From: Clostridia bacterium | GTDB taxonomy: Bacteria; Bacillota; Clostridia; Oscillospirales; UBA644 | Length of the DNA stretch: 37,374 nucleotides | Direction of reading: 5' to 3' | NCBI GenBank assembly: GCA_017623475.1 | Contig: JAGAPC010000017.1 | Location: forward strand, 1 to 37,374 | In this document: piece by piece, positions 8,061 to 15,369 of the stretch | Numbering within the stretch: position 1 is the first letter of the stretch | Layout of the letters: each line of letters opens with the position of its first letter | Position numbers and translations under genes: made by a program | The notes under the pieces: model-generated | Told to the model about the DNA's origin: nothing | What the model saw: the letters and a program-made list of their open reading frames with translations, nothing else | The model's database searches: none

Positions 8061-8089
8061 TTGACATTTTTGCAGAATGGGTATATAAT
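8061..8089 (+). promoter_or_regulatory. Promoter of the phosphatidyltransferase gene
   Basis: Perfect consensus: TTGACA (8061-8066), 17-bp spacer, TATAAT (8084-8089). Confidence 0.88.
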
Positions 8090-8144
8090 TGATAATATGG
8101 GAATAATATGTTAAAATACTTTTATTGATATCGAGGTGTCGAGG

Positions 8145-8729
8145 GTGCGTCCGGAAAAGCGGAAAGAAATTTATTCGATTCCAAACCTTTTGTGCTACGT
8201 CCGAATCCTGCTGCTGCCGATCTTTGCCGTGTTGTTCTGTCTGAAGATGGATACTGCCGCGGCAATCGTCGTCCTGTTGTCGGCAGCCACCGACGTTGCG
8301 GACGGAATTATTGCCCGAAAATTCCACATGGAAACGGAATTGGGGAAGATCCTGGATCCGTTGGCGGATAAACTGTCCCAGGCGGTAATCTCCGGATGCC
8401 TGTTGTTCCGCTATCCCATTATGTGGCTGTTGTTTTCCGTGATCATCATCAAGGAAAGCTTCCAGGGCATCGGCGGACTTCTGTTGTACCGCAAGGTAAA
8501 ATCCATGCGCTCCTCCGAATGGTTCGGTAAGCTGTCCACCGCCTTTTTCTATACGGTCGTGGCGTACCTGGTATTATTTACTCCAAAGGTTGCAAACGCC
8601 TGGTACGTGGTCGTGCCGGTTTTGGTCAGCACGGGACTGATGGTCTTCGCCCTGATCCGCTACGCCATCCGCTTTATTCAGGTCATTACGGCGCTGAAAA
8701 CCGAAAACGAAACCGTTACCGTAGAATAA
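8145..8729 (+). CDS. CDP-alcohol phosphatidyltransferase (PgsA-like)
   Basis: Integral membrane enzyme transferring a phosphatidyl group from CDP-diacylglycerol to an alcohol; glycerol 3-phosphate is the likeliest acceptor (phosphatidylglycerophosphate synthase). The family signature D-G-x2-A-R-x8-G-x3-D-x3-D is complete in DGIIARKFHMETELGKILDP plus LADK, near residue 50. About five hydrophobic segments follow. Two GTG starts are possible. I prefer 8145 because GAGGTG at 8133-8138 is then correctly spaced; the GTG at 8136 overlaps that site. The 194-residue length fits the family. Other CDP-alcohol acceptors (such as cardiolipin synthesis) are not excluded. Confidence 0.88.
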   Translation: MRPEKRKEIYSIPNLLCYVRILLLPIFAVLFCLKMDTAAAIVVLLSAATDVADGIIARKFHMETELGKILDPLADKLSQAVISGCLLFRYPIMWLLFSVIIIKESFQGIGGLLLYRKVKSMRSSEWFGKLSTAFFYTVVAYLVLFTPKVANAWYVVVPVLVSTGLMVFALIRYAIRFIQVITALKTENETVTVE

Positions 8730-8731
8730 CG

Positions 8732-8765
8732 AAAAACGAGGAACTGAACGCAGTTCCTCGTTTTT
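8732..8765. terminator. Bidirectional terminator
   Basis: Near-perfect AAAAACGAGGAACTG / CAGTTCCTCGTTTTT stem-loop. Confidence 0.9.
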
Positions 8766-8766
8766 A

Positions 8767-8852
8767 GAGTTAAGTGAGACCCGAAAAATTCAAGTCGCAG
8801 ACGCAGAACTTTTTCGATGGTCGATACTTATGCAGCGAGCGTAGCGAGTCGC
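8767..8852 (-). repeat. Dispersed 86-bp repeat, copy 1 (inverted)
   Basis: Read on the minus strand, this runs from GCGACTCGC to TCACTTAACTC and matches 15256-15341 at 81 of 86 positions. A more diverged copy is at 11764-11827. The core can fold: CGAAAAAGTTC pairs with GAATTTTTCG. It is not coding. Confidence 0.85.
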
Positions 8853-8932
8853 TGAAGAGTGAAGAGTGAAGAGTTAAGAGTGGAGATATAAGATAAAATT
8901 TTGCATTTTGCATTCTGCATTTTGCATTTATT
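8853..8932. repeat. Short tandem repeats
   Basis: Two low-complexity tracts: imperfect repeats of GAAGAGT (about 8853-8885) and imperfect repeats of TTTTGCA (about 8900-8930). The first tract has a counterpart (ACTCTCC/ACTCTTC) beside the other 86-bp repeat copy at 15340-15366. Confidence 0.7.
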
Positions 8933-10202
8933 CTGCCAACTCTCCGCCCAATAAAAGAATCCCCAAATTATCCCGGTAAATTTCGTTGAATTGCTCGATG
9001 GGTAAGGGGTTGACGCCTCGACCGCATTCGATGGTGTAGCCGGGTCTGTTCCAGGTTTGGATGAACCAATCCTTGTACCCTGCAAAGCCGGAGGAATAGG
9101 GCGTTTCTTCCACCGTATATCCGCTGACCTCCGAGAATTGTCGGGCAATTTCCAAGGAATTTTCCGGCTGATAATTGAGATATTTCCAAAAAATAATTTC
9201 CCCTTGGGTGTGGTACGCAAGGATCAAACGGAAATCCTGCTGCTCCGTAAACAGCGCCATGGCTCTCGATTCGGGGGCGGAAAGGGGAGACGTCCCCACG
9301 AAATCCCGCGGACCGGGGCGGGTAAAGCCCTGCTCGTATTTGATGCGCTTTGCCTCCTCCCAACCGGCGGGATAATTCAAATTCAAGTCGGTTCCCAGGA
9401 TATTTGCCTTCCATCCGTCGGGGAAGGGCAGGTTCGTATTCAACGCCGGGGCGGCGTTGTATTCTCTCGATCCGGGGGCGTATTCCCCGGTCACCAGATC
9501 GACTCCGTCCGGGTTTACCATCGGCACGATAACGAAGGTGGTTCTCTGCCACAGTTGGCGCACGTCGCTTCCGCCCAGCGAAACGCCCAGGGAATAGGCG
9601 CGGCACATCTGCTCGGTAAATTTCATCAAAACCGGGGTGGTGATCCATTCGTTGGCGTGATGGGAAGCGTTATATCCTACCTTGATCGAACCTTCTCCGA
9701 AGATCAGATAAGGGATCTGCTGACCGTTTGCCGACCGCCCGATCACCCCCGTCCGCAGGAAGGGATACCGCTTGGTCAACCCCTCGATGTTCCGCTTCAG
9801 GGTCTGGGACGTATAGGGGATATTGGTCAGCACCACCGGATCCCGCGACGGAATAATTACCCGCTGTCCGATCTGAAGGGCGTTGGGGTTTAACTCCGGA
9901 TTTGCCGTCTCGATGGCGGAAATTGACGTATTATACCGCCTTGCGAGAGAAAAGAAGGTATCGCCCTGCCGGATCAAATGGGTGCGATATCCCATAATAT
10001 AAGGCTCTAACGCCGCCCACGTCCGAGGTCCCACCACGCCGTCGGGGGTAAGCCCCGCCGACCGCTGGAAGCGGATAACGCCGTTTTGGGTTCTCTGCCC
10101 GAAGATTCCGTCCACCGTGCCTGCATTGAAGCCCAGGCGGTTCAGGACCGACTGAACCAGCGCAACGTCCGGTCCGCGGGAATTTAATCTGATCGTATCC
10201 AT
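8928..10202 (-). CDS. Peptidoglycan-binding, LysM and M14 zinc carboxypeptidase protein
   Basis: Cell-wall peptidase, probably a gamma-D-glutamyl-meso-diaminopimelate peptidase. Domains in order: a PG_binding_1 repeat (residues 1-65, DGIFGQRTQNGVIRFQR), a LysM domain (about 75-120, IRQGDTFFSLARRYN) and an M14 catalytic domain (about 130-424). Zinc ligands are His and Glu of HHANEW and the later His in LAYHTQG; the catalytic Glu is in TIECGRG. There is no signal peptide, as is common for this sporulation/germination-type group. I chose the second ATG (10202) because AGGAGG then has a 7-base spacing; the first ATG (10208) is one base from it. Confidence 0.9.
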   Translation of the reverse strand: MDTIRLNSRGPDVALVQSVLNRLGFNAGTVDGIFGQRTQNGVIRFQRSAGLTPDGVVGPRTWAALEPYIMGYRTHLIRQGDTFFSLARRYNTSISAIETANPELNPNALQIGQRVIIPSRDPVVLTNIPYTSQTLKRNIEGLTKRYPFLRTGVIGRSANGQQIPYLIFGEGSIKVGYNASHHANEWITTPVLMKFTEQMCRAYSLGVSLGGSDVRQLWQRTTFVIVPMVNPDGVDLVTGEYAPGSREYNAAPALNTNLPFPDGWKANILGTDLNLNYPAGWEEAKRIKYEQGFTRPGPRDFVGTSPLSAPESRAMALFTEQQDFRLILAYHTQGEIIFWKYLNYQPENSLEIARQFSEVSGYTVEETPYSSGFAGYKDWFIQTWNRPGYTIECGRGVNPLPIEQFNEIYRDNLGILLLGGELAE

Positions 10203-10282
10203 CGTCATTCCTCCTGATTTTCTTTGTATTATGGTATGAGAGATCCGAGGGAATTTATACTTTTGAAAGGAAGGTGCCGGGG

Positions 10283-11035
10283 TTGAATCTTTTTCACGTG
10301 ATTTTCGGGCGTTGTTGTATTCTTTGCGGAAAAACCGTAGATCCCAAATCTTCGGAGATTTGCGAAGAATGTTCTGCCAAAATCGAAAAAAATTACCTTC
10401 GGATCCCCTTGTCGGAGAACCGAAACAGAGTGTCCGTCTATTATTACGGAGAGCCGATCCGCCGCGGATTTCATCACTTTAAATACGGCGGAAAAAAGGA
10501 TTTCGGAATCTATTTGGGGAAGAAATTGGCAGAACGGTATCGGCAACGGGGCGATCTTGCCCACGTGGTTACCTGCGTCCCCCGGGCAAAGGACGGAAAA
10601 GCGCGGATCTACAACCAAAGTGCCGTGATCGCAAAGGCGGCGGCGAAGGCGTTGGATCTGCCTTTTGATCCGAATCTGCTGGAAAAACGGAAGGGCGCGT
10701 TGACGCAGCCCGAGTGCCCCACGCCCCTTGCCCGGGAAGAAAACGCGAAAAAATCCTATCGCGCCGGAAGCTCCCGCCGTACCCTGTCCGGGCTTCGGGT
10801 GTTGTTGATCGACGACCTTTGCACCACCGGCGCTACGGTGCGCGCCTGCGGCGACGTGCTGAGGAAGCGGGGCGCGGAGGAGGTTCTCGTCTATACCGCC
10901 ATCTACGACCGAACGGAATCGGTTCCGTCTCTGGTGGCAAACTTCGATCAGATCCACGTCCACGACGACTTTTCCGACGCCGAAAAATACCAAAACCGAA
11001 AATACCGATCCAAGACCCACAAAACGTACCGTTAG
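10283..11035 (+). CDS. ComFC-like phosphoribosyltransferase-fold protein
   Basis: Related to ComFC/GntX proteins linked to DNA uptake. The N-terminus has a four-cysteine zinc finger (CILCGKTV ... ICEECSAK, about residues 11-35). The C-terminal half is a type I phosphoribosyltransferase domain with the PRPP-binding loop VLLIDDLCTTGATV. The TTG at 10283 is favoured because AAGGAAGG lies 8 bases upstream; a GTG at 10274 would add three residues but overlaps this site. About 250 residues, normal for the family. ComFA is not adjacent. The gene is divergent from the M14 peptidase gene. Confidence 0.87.
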   Translation: MNLFHVIFGRCCILCGKTVDPKSSEICEECSAKIEKNYLRIPLSENRNRVSVYYYGEPIRRGFHHFKYGGKKDFGIYLGKKLAERYRQRGDLAHVVTCVPRAKDGKARIYNQSAVIAKAAAKALDLPFDPNLLEKRKGALTQPECPTPLAREENAKKSYRAGSSRRTLSGLRVLLIDDLCTTGATVRACGDVLRKRGAEEVLVYTAIYDRTESVPSLVANFDQIHVHDDFSDAEKYQNRKYRSKTHKTYR

Positions 11036-11074
11036 CGTTGTATAGAGTTCTATGAAAGACGAAAAATCTCAAAA

Positions 11075-11238
11075 AAAATCACGGCAGAGCCGTGATCTCG
11101 TTGATGGGTTGCATCGCATCGGTTGCACCGTAAGGTGAAACACGGTTTGCAGCTTGCCGCAACGCCGTTTCGTGTCCGCAAGGCGGAACGATGTTCGTGC
11201 TACGTACAAAATGATGTTGTGTTCTGCGGACACAAACA
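11075..11238. other. Hairpin-rich non-coding block
   Basis: No credible gene. It includes the hairpin ATCACGGC/GCCGTGAT (11078-11096), a small CACC/GGTG hairpin and a 9-bp inverted repeat GTGTCCGCA (11172-11180) / TGCGGACAC (11225-11233). Short open frames on both strands have no recognisable domain and look like chance products of the repeats. Confidence 0.5.
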
Positions 11239-11270
11239 CAAAAGTCCAAGTCATTCGACTTGGACTTTTG
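11239..11270. terminator. Strong bidirectional terminator
   Basis: AAAAGTCCAAGTC / GACTTGGACTTTT with a four-base loop. It probably ends the ComFC-like transcript. Confidence 0.85.
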
Positions 11271-11338
11271 TTGTGTATGGACTATAAAAAAGATATATTT
11301 TCCGTTTTGCGTATGACTTCGCACCCTCGCAGTTTTTA

Positions 11339-11508
11339 GTGAAGCATCGGCTGATGCCGATGTGATGTTATGCCTAACGGCATAGTGAGGTTTTGTGCTG
11401 AAAGCACAAAGTGAAGTTAAGTGCGCTACTCACTTCCGCAGAAACTTCACTGTCCGCAGGACAACTTCACTTGCAAAGCAAACTTCACGCGCCGAAAGGC
11501 GCACTTAG
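11339..11508. repeat. Modular hairpin array with GTGAAG/CTTCAC linkers
   Basis: About seven small perfect hairpins are separated by near-identical linkers. The linkers read GTGAAG, GTGATG, GTGAGG and GTGAAGTT in the left half, and AACTTCAC three times in the right half. Hairpin examples are ATCGGCTGATGCCGAT (11346-11361), TATGCCTAACGGCATA (11369-11384), TGTCCGCAGGACA (11451-11463) and GCGCCGAAAGGCGC (11489-11502). It is not a CRISPR: the units are too short and irregular. Confidence 0.85.
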
Positions 11509-11511
11509 TTG

Positions 11512-11543
11512 AAAAACCGACTTGTCGAAACAAGTCGGTTTTT
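11512..11543 (-). terminator. Terminator of tRNA-Val
   Basis: AAAAACCGACTTG / CAAGTCGGTTTTT stem-loop immediately after the tRNA on the minus strand. Confidence 0.88.
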
Positions 11544-11544
11544 C

Positions 11545-11621
11545 TGGTGGGGACAAGGGGACTCGAACCCTTGACCTCTCGCATGTGAAGCGAGCGCTCT
11601 AACCGGCTGAGCTATGTCCCC
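11545..11621 (-). tRNA. tRNA-Val (anticodon CAC)
   Basis: 77-base tRNA with encoded CCA. The acceptor stem GGGGACA/TGTCCCC is complete, the anticodon stem is CTCGC/GCGAG and the loop TTCACAT gives anticodon CAC, reading GUG. The T arm is AAGGG-TTCGAGT-CCCCT with one A-C mismatch. A promoter (11640-11668) and a terminator frame it. Confidence 0.95.
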
Positions 11622-11639
11622 GAAGTTTTTACGCTATAT

Positions 11640-11668
11640 AGTATAACATATTTTTTTTGAAAATGCAA
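11640..11668 (-). promoter_or_regulatory. Promoter of tRNA-Val
   Basis: On the minus strand: TTGCAT (11668-11663), 17-bp spacer, TATACT (11645-11640). Confidence 0.82.
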
Positions 11669-11717
11669 GAGTGGGGATGTAAAATAATTGCAAATTTTTC
11701 ATAAATACGATGATGGG

Positions 11718-11757
11718 TGTTCTTTTCTTTCCTTTCGCGAAAGGAAAGAAAAGAACC
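11718..11757. repeat. Long purine/pyrimidine palindrome
   Basis: Perfect inverted repeat: GTTCTTTTCTTTCCTTTC followed by its complement across a GC centre. A related but imperfect hairpin (TTCTTTTTCG ... CGAAAAGAAAAAGAA) lies at about 11966-11998, beside the end of thrB. Confidence 0.75.
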
Positions 11758-11763
11758 AGCCTC

Positions 11764-11827
11764 TGCATAAGTGTCGTCCATCAAAAAACACTTCGCCTTC
11801 GGCTTGAGTTTTTTGGGTCTTACTTAA
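11764..11827 (+). repeat. Dispersed repeat, copy 3 (diverged)
   Basis: Starts TGCATAAGTGTCGTCCATC and ends GGGTCTTACTTAA. It aligns over about 64 bases with the 86-bp repeat at 8767-8852 and 15256-15341. The internal hairpin is kept although its loop sequence differs (CGCCTTCGGC instead of GCGTCTGCGA). Confidence 0.7.
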
Positions 11828-11848
11828 AAAGAAAGGAACGCTGAATTT

Positions 11849-12007
11849 CGGCGGAATTCTTCCGCCAAGAAAAAACATAAAAGAGGCTCAAGTGTAAAAT
11901 CAGAGCCTCTTCAACACAATTCCCCCGGCGAATGAAATTCGCCGAATTTGGCTTTTCTTTTTGGTTCTTTTTCGTTTCTCCCGAAAAGAAAAAGAACGTC
12001 GTCCCCC
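11849..12007. other. Structured intergenic region downstream of thrB
   Basis: Consecutive hairpins and no gene: GGCGGAA/TTCCGCC (11849-11865), AGAGGCTC/GAGCCTCT (about 11882-11911, followed on the minus strand by TTTTATGTTTTTT, so a likely terminator for thrCB), and GGCGAAT/ATTCGCC (11928-11944). Confidence 0.5.
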
Positions 12008-12898
12008 TTACTCCTCGGTCACGATTGCGCCGTGGCGGTCGATGTCGGGGGAGAGAACCTTCCAGCCCTTTTGGGTTTCCTTGGCAAGGCGGGCGGAAAG
12101 GCGTCCTGCAAAGTTTCGGTCGTCGGTCAACGCCAGCAGGGTCGGACCGGCACCGCTGATGCAGAAGGCGATGGCGCCCGACTCCAGAGCAATTCGGCGC
12201 ACCGTTTCGTATTCCGGGATCAGAGAGAAGCGATACGGCTGATGCAGGCGGTCGTTCAGCGCCCGGGAGATCACCGGCTTATCCCCGGTTTCCAGGGCTT
12301 TCAGAAGTACCGCACCGTGGGACAGATTATAGACCGCGTCGGCGCGGGAATAGGTCTCGGGCAACGCCTTACGCGCCTTTGCCGTGGGCAATTCAAAGGT
12401 GGGGATGCAAACCACGAACCGCAACCCCTCCGCCATTTTATAGGTAACCGTGTCGGGGATTCCGTCGTTCATCATCGAAGCGGTCAATCCGCCGTAAAAG
12501 GCAGGGGCAAGGTTGTCCGGATGCCCCTCGATGCGCGTTGCCAATTCCAGCATTTTTCGGTTATCAAAGGGGTAACCTGCCTCAGCGTTGGCAGCAACGA
12601 CCCCCGCAACGATCATGGCGGCGGAAGACCCAAGCCCCCGGGAAACGGGCACCTGCGTCTCCAGCATTTCCATCCGAAGCCCGGTGTAAGGAACGCCTGC
12701 CTCCCGCAAGGTCAGCTCGTAGGCGCGCACCGAAAGATTTTTCGGATTGCAGTATTTTTCGGCACAGCCGGAAATTTCCAACCCTCCGTCGATTGCCTCA
12801 AAGGTATAGGTATTGTACAACCCCAAAGCACAGCCGAAGGAGTCGAAGCCGGGACCTAAATTTGCGGTGGTCGCAGGGACGCGCACGGTACGTTTCAT
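12008..12898 (-). CDS. thrB: Homoserine kinase
   Basis: Phosphorylates homoserine to O-phosphohomoserine, the substrate of threonine synthase. The 296-residue GHMP kinase has the N-terminal RVPATTANLGPGFDSFG motif, the ATP-binding loop PVSRGLGSSAAMIVAG near residue 90 and the C-terminal GHMP motif ISGAGPTLLAL. The length is normal. Its start overlaps the end of thrC by four bases (ATGA), so the two are translationally coupled in a thrCB operon. It carries no regulatory domain. Confidence 0.96.
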   Translation of the reverse strand: MKRTVRVPATTANLGPGFDSFGCALGLYNTYTFEAIDGGLEISGCAEKYCNPKNLSVRAYELTLREAGVPYTGLRMEMLETQVPVSRGLGSSAAMIVAGVVAANAEAGYPFDNRKMLELATRIEGHPDNLAPAFYGGLTASMMNDGIPDTVTYKMAEGLRFVVCIPTFELPTAKARKALPETYSRADAVYNLSHGAVLLKALETGDKPVISRALNDRLHQPYRFSLIPEYETVRRIALESGAIAFCISGAGPTLLALTDDRNFAGRLSARLAKETQKGWKVLSPDIDRHGAIVTEE

Positions 12899-14367
12899 GC
12901 TTTTACCTTCTTTAATACGTAGTCAAGGATTCCGTCCTTGGGAATCACGTCGGTGTGGAGTACGGCTTTTTCCTTCAATCCCGCAAGACCGTCGGGAATG
13001 GGCACGTTGGTCAGATCCTGCAGCTGCTCCATCACCTTAAATTCATCCTCGTCGGGGGTGTGCCCCAGGGCGGTCAGAACGGCAACGGGGAATTTGTAGG
13101 GCGACGCGGTGGAAAGAATAATTACCGCCCCCGCAGGCGTTGTATTTTTAAACTGATCCGCAACGTCCACGGCGACGGCGGTGTGGGTATCGCAGAGATA
13201 TCCGTAGGTCTCGTAGGTTTTTCCGATGGTTGCAAGGGTTTGAGCTTCCGAGCAGCAGCCGGCGAAGAAGGTGTCCTTCAATTCCTTCAAAAGCGCGTCG
13301 TCAACGGTGTATTCCCCGATTTCGTTCAACGCCTTCATGTAACCGGCGATTTTCTCAAAATCCCCTCCGGACGCCAGATACAGCATCCGTTCCAGATTGC
13401 TGGAGACCAAAATATCCATCGACGGGGAATTGGTGCGGTGGAACACCCGACGGCGATCGTATCTGCCGGTATTCAAAAATTCGGTCAAGACGTCGTTTTG
13501 ATTGGACGCGCAGACCAATTTCCCGATGGGAAGCCCCAGGCATTTGGCGAAATATCCCGCCAAAATATCCCCGAAATTTCCGGTGGGAACGACGAAATTC
13601 ACCGCGTCTCCCATCGCAATCTCCCCGGCGGCAACCAGGTCGCAGTAGGATTTGTAATAGTACACGATTTGAGGCGCTAATCTCCCGATATTGATGGAGT
13701 TAGCGCTGGAAAGCATCACGCCGTGCTGCTTCAGATCCAGATCCGCGCAGGCGGCAAAGGTGTTTTTAACCCCCGTTTGGGCGTCGTCGAAATTTCCGTC
13801 GATGGCGCAGACGGTGACGTTATTCCCCTCCTGGGTAACCATCTGTGCTTTTTGCACTGCGGAAACCCCGCCGTTGGGATAAAATACGATAATCCCGGTG
13901 CCGTCCACGTCGTGGAATCCTTCCAGGGCGGCTTTTCCGGTATCTCCGCTGGTGGCGGTGAGGATCATAATTTTTTCAGTGATTCCAAGCTTTTTCTTCG
14001 CTTCGGTAATCAAAACCGGAAGCATGGACAACGCCACGTCTTTAAACGCCGAGGTGGGGCCGCGGAACAGCTCCAGCACGTAATCCTGCCCGACCTTGAC
14101 GGTGGGGGTGACGTCCTCCGTTTCAAACTTTCCGCCGTAAGCCCGACGCACCATTTCCGCCATTTCAGCCTCGGTGAATTCGTCAAACAGGGTGCGTAAA
14201 ATGATCGCCGCCATTTCTTCAAAGGACTTGTCCGCCAGATCCCGGGGCAAAACCTTCAGCGACGCCAGATCTACGGGCAGATACAGTCCGCCGTCGGGAG
14301 CGATGCCCTGCAGAATGGCTTCCAACGAATTGACGGTATGGTTGGATCGGGTACTTTGGTATAACAT
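12895..14367 (-). CDS. thrC: Threonine synthase
   Basis: PLP enzyme converting O-phosphohomoserine to threonine. The 490-residue protein has the family N-terminus (MLYQSTRSN ... APDGGLYLP) and the PLP-lysine motif in PTSAFKDVALSM. It also has phosphate-binding residues in TATSGDTGKAALEGF and the NFGDILAGYFAK segment. It belongs to the longer ThrC class. I start at the ATG at 14367, preceded by GGAGG 8 bases upstream; the frame extends to 14442 but lacks a ribosome site there. It is first in the thrCB operon, behind a perfect consensus promoter. Confidence 0.95.
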   Translation of the reverse strand: MLYQSTRSNHTVNSLEAILQGIAPDGGLYLPVDLASLKVLPRDLADKSFEEMAAIILRTLFDEFTEAEMAEMVRRAYGGKFETEDVTPTVKVGQDYVLELFRGPTSAFKDVALSMLPVLITEAKKKLGITEKIMILTATSGDTGKAALEGFHDVDGTGIIVFYPNGGVSAVQKAQMVTQEGNNVTVCAIDGNFDDAQTGVKNTFAACADLDLKQHGVMLSSANSINIGRLAPQIVYYYKSYCDLVAAGEIAMGDAVNFVVPTGNFGDILAGYFAKCLGLPIGKLVCASNQNDVLTEFLNTGRYDRRRVFHRTNSPSMDILVSSNLERMLYLASGGDFEKIAGYMKALNEIGEYTVDDALLKELKDTFFAGCCSEAQTLATIGKTYETYGYLCDTHTAVAVDVADQFKNTTPAGAVIILSTASPYKFPVAVLTALGHTPDEDEFKVMEQLQDLTNVPIPDGLAGLKEKAVLHTDVIPKDGILDYVLKKVKA

Positions 14368-14413
14368 AAGCGATTCCTCCGATAAATCACGTAACATCAT
14401 TAAATAATATACA

Positions 14414-14442
14414 ATTATAGCACTAAATCGGTTATTTGTCAA
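14414..14442 (-). promoter_or_regulatory. Promoter of thrCB
   Basis: On the minus strand: TTGACA (14442-14437), 17-bp spacer, TATAAT (14419-14414). No leader peptide or T-box was found in the short leader. Confidence 0.88.
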
Positions 14443-14512
14443 TGTTGCGAGGCAAAATCCGAGGGGAAAATTGTTTCAAAAATATGAAATTTGATTTTTT
14501 TTCAAAAAACTC

Positions 14513-14541
14513 TTGCATTTTGCGAAAGGATGTGCTATAAT
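14513..14541 (+). promoter_or_regulatory. Promoter of rpmE
   Basis: TTGCAT (14513-14518), 17-bp spacer, TATAAT (14536-14541). Confidence 0.82.
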
Positions 14542-14599
14542 AAAATGCAATGCAATCAATTTGTGCCTTTTCGGCACACTCGGAAAGGAATGAAAATAG

Positions 14600-14800
14600 A
14601 TGAAGGACGGAATTCATCCCGTTTACAAAGACACAACCATCACCTGCGTTTGCGGTAACGTAATTCACACCCGTTCCACCAAGGAAGATATCCGTGTTGA
14701 AATTTGCTCCGCCTGCCATCCTTATTACACCGGCAAGCAGAAGTTGGTTGACACCGGCGGTCGCGTAGATCGTTTCAAGAAGAGATTCAACCTGAAGTAA
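14600..14800 (+). CDS. rpmE: 50S ribosomal protein L31 (zinc-binding form)
   Basis: Large-subunit protein L31, bridging the subunits at the central protuberance. The 66-residue product starts MKDGIHPVY. Cys16, Cys18, Cys36 and Cys39 form the zinc site of the C+ form. Such cells often also have a zinc-free paralogue used under zinc starvation; none is seen here. It is monocistronic, with GGAAAGGA upstream, its own promoter and its own terminator. Confidence 0.97.
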   Translation: MKDGIHPVYKDTTITCVCGNVIHTRSTKEDIRVEICSACHPYYTGKQKLVDTGGRVDRFKKRFNLK

Positions 14801-14823
14801 TTCGGAACTTTTCAAGAAAACAT

Positions 14824-14852
14824 CAAAGGACGGATTTTTATCCGTCCTTTTT
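14824..14852 (+). terminator. Terminator of rpmE
   Basis: AAAGGACGGAT / ATCCGTCCTTT stem-loop followed by a T run. Confidence 0.9.
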
Positions 14853-14906
14853 GCCGTTGCAACGAGTTTTTTTCAAAAAAGATATAAAAAAGTTGCATTT
14901 TCCCCC

Positions 14907-14935
14907 TTGACAATTCAGAAAAAATGTATTATAAT
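14907..14935 (+). promoter_or_regulatory. Promoter of tRNA-Gly
   Basis: Perfect consensus: TTGACA (14907-14912), 17-bp spacer, TATAAT (14930-14935), 18 bases before the tRNA. Confidence 0.88.
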
Positions 14936-14952
14936 GATTAGGCGTTCAATAA

Positions 14953-15026
14953 GCAGGTGTAGTTCAATGGTAGAACTCCAGCCTTCCAAGCTGGCCACGG
15001 GGGTTCGATTCCCCTCACCTGCTCCA
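14953..15026 (+). tRNA. tRNA-Gly (anticodon TCC)
   Basis: 74-base tRNA with encoded CCA. Acceptor GCAGGTG/CACCTGC, anticodon stem CCAGC/GCTGG and loop CTTCCAA with anticodon TCC. All arms pair. The last 11 bases recur at 15226-15236. Confidence 0.97.
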
Positions 15027-15236
15027 ATTTTTTTAAGAGACAAAATTTTTGAATCGCAAATTAAAACCATCGGTGCAAAATATGGAATCGAACCCGTTCG
15101 ATTCTTGCCCTCTTGCGGTTCCCCAAAAAATCGGCGCATCCGTTGGTGCTTGATTTTTTGGACCGCTGCGCCGGAACAGCCTCGCTTCCTCCGCCCCCGG
15201 CGGCGCTTCGGCGGTTCCGCCCACCTGCTCCATTTT
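15027..15236 (+). repeat. Segment between tRNA-Gly and a copy of its 3' end
   Basis: The tRNA-Gly 3' end CACCTGCTCCA (15016-15026) recurs at 15226-15236, again followed by a T run and preceded by TTCC at the same distance. The 199 bases between are non-coding. They contain a stem CCAAAAAATC (15122) / GATTTTTTGG and a G/C-rich hairpin near 15200. It looks like an att-type duplication, or a remnant of an element inserted at the tRNA 3' end. Confidence 0.5.
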
Positions 15237-15255
15237 TGTAAATACTTTATCTCCG

Positions 15256-15341
15256 GCGACTCGCAACACTCACTGCATAAGTATCGACTATCGAAAAAGT
15301 TCTGCGTCTGTGACTTGAATTTTTCGGGTCTCACTTAACTC
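15256..15341 (+). repeat. Dispersed 86-bp repeat, copy 2
   Basis: Differs from the reverse complement of 8767-8852 at 5 of 86 positions. It lies just upstream of tRNA-Ala and is followed by the same kind of ACTCTCC/ACTCTTC tandem tract. Confidence 0.85.
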
Positions 15342-15369
15342 TCCACTCTCCACTCTTCACTCTTAATTT

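Noticed and set aside
11069..11324. Small open frames on both strands in the hairpin-rich block (60-80 residues)
   Set aside because: They overlap inverted repeats and a terminator, lack ribosome sites and have repeat-derived compositions.
11339..11508. Possible CRISPR array
   Set aside because: Linkers are only 6-8 bases, change orientation in the middle, and the spacers are self-complementary hairpins of unequal length. No cas genes are present.
14915..15334. A 139-residue minus-strand open frame over tRNA-Gly containing GAGEGNRTPVASLEGW
   Set aside because: This is the well-known false protein produced by reading a tRNA gene and its surroundings on the wrong strand. No ribosome site or domain supports it.
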